DNA from: Streptomyces sp. 846.5
Lineage (GTDB): Bacteria; Actinomycetota; Actinomycetes; Streptomycetales; Streptomycetaceae
Length of the DNA stretch: 64,000 nucleotides
Direction: 5' to 3'
Assembly (NCBI RefSeq): GCF_004365705.1
Contig: NZ_SOBN01000003.1
Span: 558,001-622,000, forward strand
Below the pieces are notes generated by a model. It made no database searches, was not told the DNA's origin, and saw nothing but the letters and a program-made list of their open reading frames with translations. Shown one piece after another: positions 61,997 to 64,000 of this stretch. Positions within the stretch are counted from its first letter, which is position 1; each line of letters starts with the position of its first letter. Made by a program: the position numbers and the translations under genes.

Positions 61997-62938
61997 TTAG
62001 AAGTACCCCTCGCGCTTGCGGTCTTCCATGGCGGCCTCGGACACCTTGTCGTCGGCCCGGGTGGCCCCGCGTTCGGTCAGGCGGCTGGCGGCCACCTCGG
62101 TGACCACATCGGCGACGGTCGTCGCGTCGGAGTCGACGGCGCCGGTGCAGGACATGTCGCCGACGGTGCGGTAGCGCACCAGGCGCCGCTCGACGGTCTC
62201 GCCGGCCTTGGGGCCGCCCCAGCCGCCCGCGGTCAGCCACATGCCGTTGCGCTGGAAGACCTCGCGCTCGTGCGCGTAGTAGATGGCCGGGAGCTCGATG
62301 TTCTCGCGTTCGATGTACTGCCAGACGTCCAGCTCGGTCCAGTTGGACAGCGGGAACACCCGGACGTGCTCGCCGGGGGAGTGCCGGCCGTTGTAGAGCG
62401 ACCACAGCTCGGGGCGCTGGCGGCGCGGGTCCCAGGCGCCGAACTCGTCGCGGAGCGAGAAGACCCGCTCCTTGGCGCGGGCCTTCTCCTCGTCGCGGCG
62501 GCCGCCGCCGAAGACCGCGTCGAAGCGGCCCGTCTCGATGCCGTCCAGCAGCGGCACGGTCTGCAGCGGGTTGCGCAGCCCGTCCGGGCGCTCGCGCAGC
62601 CGGCCGTCGTCGATGAAGTCCTGGACCTTGGCGACATGCAGCCGCAGACCGTGCTCGGCCACGGTGCGGTCGCGGTACTCCAGCACCTCGGGGAAGTTGT
62701 GGCCGGTGTCCACGTGCAGCAGCGCGAAGGGGACCTGGGCCGGCCAGAAGGCCTTGAGCGCCAGGTGCAGCATGACGATGGAGTCCTTGCCGCCCGAGAA
62801 GAGGATCACCGGGCGCTCGAACTCGCCGGCCACCTCGCGGAAGATGTGGACGGCCTCGGCCTCCAGCGCGTCCAGGTGCGAGAGCGCGTACGGGTTGCCG
62901 TAGGACTCGGAGGTCAGGATGTCGGCAGCGGTGGTCAC
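61997..62938 (-). CDS. cysD: Sulfate adenylyltransferase subunit 2
   Basis: The 313-residue ATP-PPase-type enzyme makes adenosine 5'-phosphosulfate from ATP and sulfate. The nucleotide motif is FSGGKDS; HVDTGHNFPEVLEYRD and VFGGGRRDEEKARAKERVFS are also characteristic. GTG 62938 overlaps the cysC stop as GTGA, indicating coupling. It works as a heterodimer with CysN. Confidence 0.96.
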   Translation of the reverse strand: MTTAADILTSESYGNPYALSHLDALEAEAVHIFREVAGEFERPVILFSGGKDSIVMLHLALKAFWPAQVPFALLHVDTGHNFPEVLEYRDRTVAEHGLRLHVAKVQDFIDDGRLRERPDGLRNPLQTVPLLDGIETGRFDAVFGGGRRDEEKARAKERVFSLRDEFGAWDPRRQRPELWSLYNGRHSPGEHVRVFPLSNWTELDVWQYIERENIELPAIYYAHEREVFQRNGMWLTAGGWGGPKAGETVERRLVRYRTVGDMSCTGAVDSDATTVADVVTEVAASRLTERGATRADDKVSEAAMEDRKREGYF

Positions 62939-63516
62939 GCCAGTCCCCTCTCGGTGAGCAGTGCGTGCAGGGCGGCGGCCGAGTCGGCCACCGGCTGGGT
63001 GTGCGCCTGGATGCGCAGGTCGGGTGCGGTGGGGGCCTCGTAGGGGTCGTCCACCCCGGTGAGGCCGGAGATCTCGCCGGCCGCCTGCTTGGCGTACAGG
63101 CCCTTGACGTCGCGCTCGGAGCAGACCTCGACCGGCGTGGCGACGTGCACCTCCAGGTACGGCGTCCCCTGCTGCGCGTGGCGGTCGGCGACGGCGGCGC
63201 GGGAGGCGGCGTAGGGGGCGATCACCGGGGCGAGCACCTTGACGCCGTTGGAGGCCAGCAGTTCGGCGACGAAGCCGATCCGCTGGATGTTGGTGTCGCG
63301 GTCCTCGGGGCTGAAGCCGAGCCCGGCCGAGAGGAAGGTGCGGATCTCGTCGCCGTCCAGGATCTCCACCCGGTGGCCCTCGGCGCGCAGCCGCTCCGCG
63401 AGGGCCAGCGCGATGGTGGTCTTCCCGGCGCTGGGCAGGCCGGTGAGCCACACGGTGGCGCCGGCTGCGGCCACGGCGGCCGCCGTGGCGGTCGCTGCGT
63501 CGACGGTGGTGGTCAT
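62935..63516 (-). CDS. cysC: Adenylyl-sulfate kinase
   Basis: The 193-residue kinase phosphorylates APS to PAPS. Motifs: P-loop GLPSAGKTT, EILDGDEIRTFLSAGLGFSPEDRDTNIQRIG (APS-binding), and CSERDVKGLYAKQAAGEISGLTGVDDPYEAP. The gene is translated together with cysD and cysN; cysH precedes it, separated by 93 bases. Confidence 0.96.
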   Translation of the reverse strand: MTTTVDAATATAAAVAAAGATVWLTGLPSAGKTTIALALAERLRAEGHRVEILDGDEIRTFLSAGLGFSPEDRDTNIQRIGFVAELLASNGVKVLAPVIAPYAASRAAVADRHAQQGTPYLEVHVATPVEVCSERDVKGLYAKQAAGEISGLTGVDDPYEAPTAPDLRIQAHTQPVADSAAALHALLTERGLA

Positions 63517-63609
63517 CGGTTCTGCTCCAAGCGTGGGTCGGGTGGTGCTGTGGGGGCGTCAGGGGCGCGCAGGGTAAGACTGCTACAGGAGTCTGAGAGC
63601 TTCCTGAAC

Positions 63610-64000
63610 CTAGAGATGGATGCCGCACTCGGTCTTGCCGGCTCCGGCCCAGCGGCCCGAGCGGGCGTCCTCGCCTGCGAGGATGCGCCGGGTGCAGGAC
63701 TCCGGTGAGCAGCCGATGGAGGCGAAGCCGTCACTGAGCAGCAGGTTCAGCAGGATGCCGTGTTCGGCGACATAGGCGTCCACGTCCTCCTGGGTCCAGC
63801 GGGCGATCGGCGCGATCTTCACCTTCTGCCGCTCGGCGTCGTAGGCGACGACCGGCGTGTTCGCCCGGGTCGGCGACTCGTCGCGGCGCAGCCCGGTGGC
63901 CCAGGCGTCGTAGCCGGCCAGGCCGCGGTTGAGCGGCTCGACCTTGCGCAGCGCGCAGCAGAGGTCGGGGTCGCGGTCGTGCAGTCGCGGGCCGAACTCG
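63610..64000 (-). CDS. cysH: APS/PAPS reductase (5' end beyond window)
   Basis: The C-terminal 129 residues are visible and the frame is open to the window edge. EFGPRLHDRDPDLCCALRKVEPLNRGL contains the Cys-Cys pair of the 4Fe-4S APS-reductase type; the catalytic Cys is in ECGIHL at the C-terminus. The second cluster-cysteine pair reads GCSPESCT, a Cx4C spacing instead of the usual CxxC. It reduces APS or PAPS to sulfite. Its start, and probably sulfite reductase, lie to the right. Confidence 0.93.
   Translation of the reverse strand, partial: EFGPRLHDRDPDLCCALRKVEPLNRGLAGYDAWATGLRRDESPTRANTPVVAYDAERQKVKIAPIARWTQEDVDAYVAEHGILLNLLLSDGFASIGCSPESCTRRILAGEDARSGRWAGAGKTECGIHL

Overview
The window is very GC-rich, gene-dense DNA. 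Its codons almost always end in G or C, GTG starts are common, and neighbouring genes often overlap as ATGA or GTGA. Together with the gene content this points to a streptomycete-type actinobacterium (Streptomyces, Kitasatospora or Streptacidiphilus). The order gltB-gltD, pyk, ANTAR regulator, liv operon, thioesterase, polA, DUF3068, rpsA, coaE matches, from memory, the conserved central part of the linear chromosome in that group. I see no insertion sequence, prophage, CRISPR array or rRNA.

Layout. 1-3.3 kb: the end of an unidentified gene, a membrane-anchored DsbA-like protein, a Uma2-type nuclease-fold protein, a stand-alone nucleotidyltransferase, and a VIT-type metal transporter preceded by an iron-box-like palindrome. 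3.5-9.6 kb: glutamate synthase gltB-gltD. 9.8-14.4 kb (minus): a secreted phospholipase C-like phosphoesterase with a PHO-box-like upstream site, then efeO-efeB iron uptake without efeU. 14.6-19.3 kb: pyruvate kinase, an amino-acid permease, a free-standing LAGLIDADG protein and an odd tRNA with a CAA anticodon. 19.3-26.9 kb: a PdtaR-like response regulator, then livKHMGF (minus) and a small membrane protein. 26.9-32.5 kb: thioesterase, polA, a 44-residue membrane peptide, DUF3068 and a methyltransferase. 32.9-39.3 kb: rpsA, a Tat-exported flavin oxidase, an MMPL transporter and coaE. 39.5-47.4 kb: a purine permease, then glgX-treY-treZ (minus), which turns glycogen or maltodextrin into trehalose. 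47.8-56.7 kb: a SAV2148-type HEPN protein, a DEDDh exonuclease, two divergent MMPL transporters, and kptA/DJ-1/MarR. 56.8-64 kb (minus): the assimilatory sulfur cluster cysH-cysC-cysD-cysN, a sulfonate/nitrate-type ABC transporter and a CbiX-type chelatase.

How the parts work together. Sulfate is activated by CysDN and CysC and reduced by CysH; the ABC system probably imports organosulfur; the chelatase could supply siroheme for sulfite reductase. Nitrogen assimilation (GltBD) sits near branched-chain amino-acid uptake. Both ABC operons carry a strong hairpin just after the binding-protein gene.

The signals most worth a second look are these: the short-variable-loop CAA tRNA beside a homing-endonuclease-like gene; a palindromic intergenic repeat with four copies, one of them inside the treY reading frame; a one-base frameshift in treZ; metal-, phosphate- and MarR-type operator candidates; a possible cysteine-rich leader peptide in the sulfur cluster; and several genes that look leaderless.
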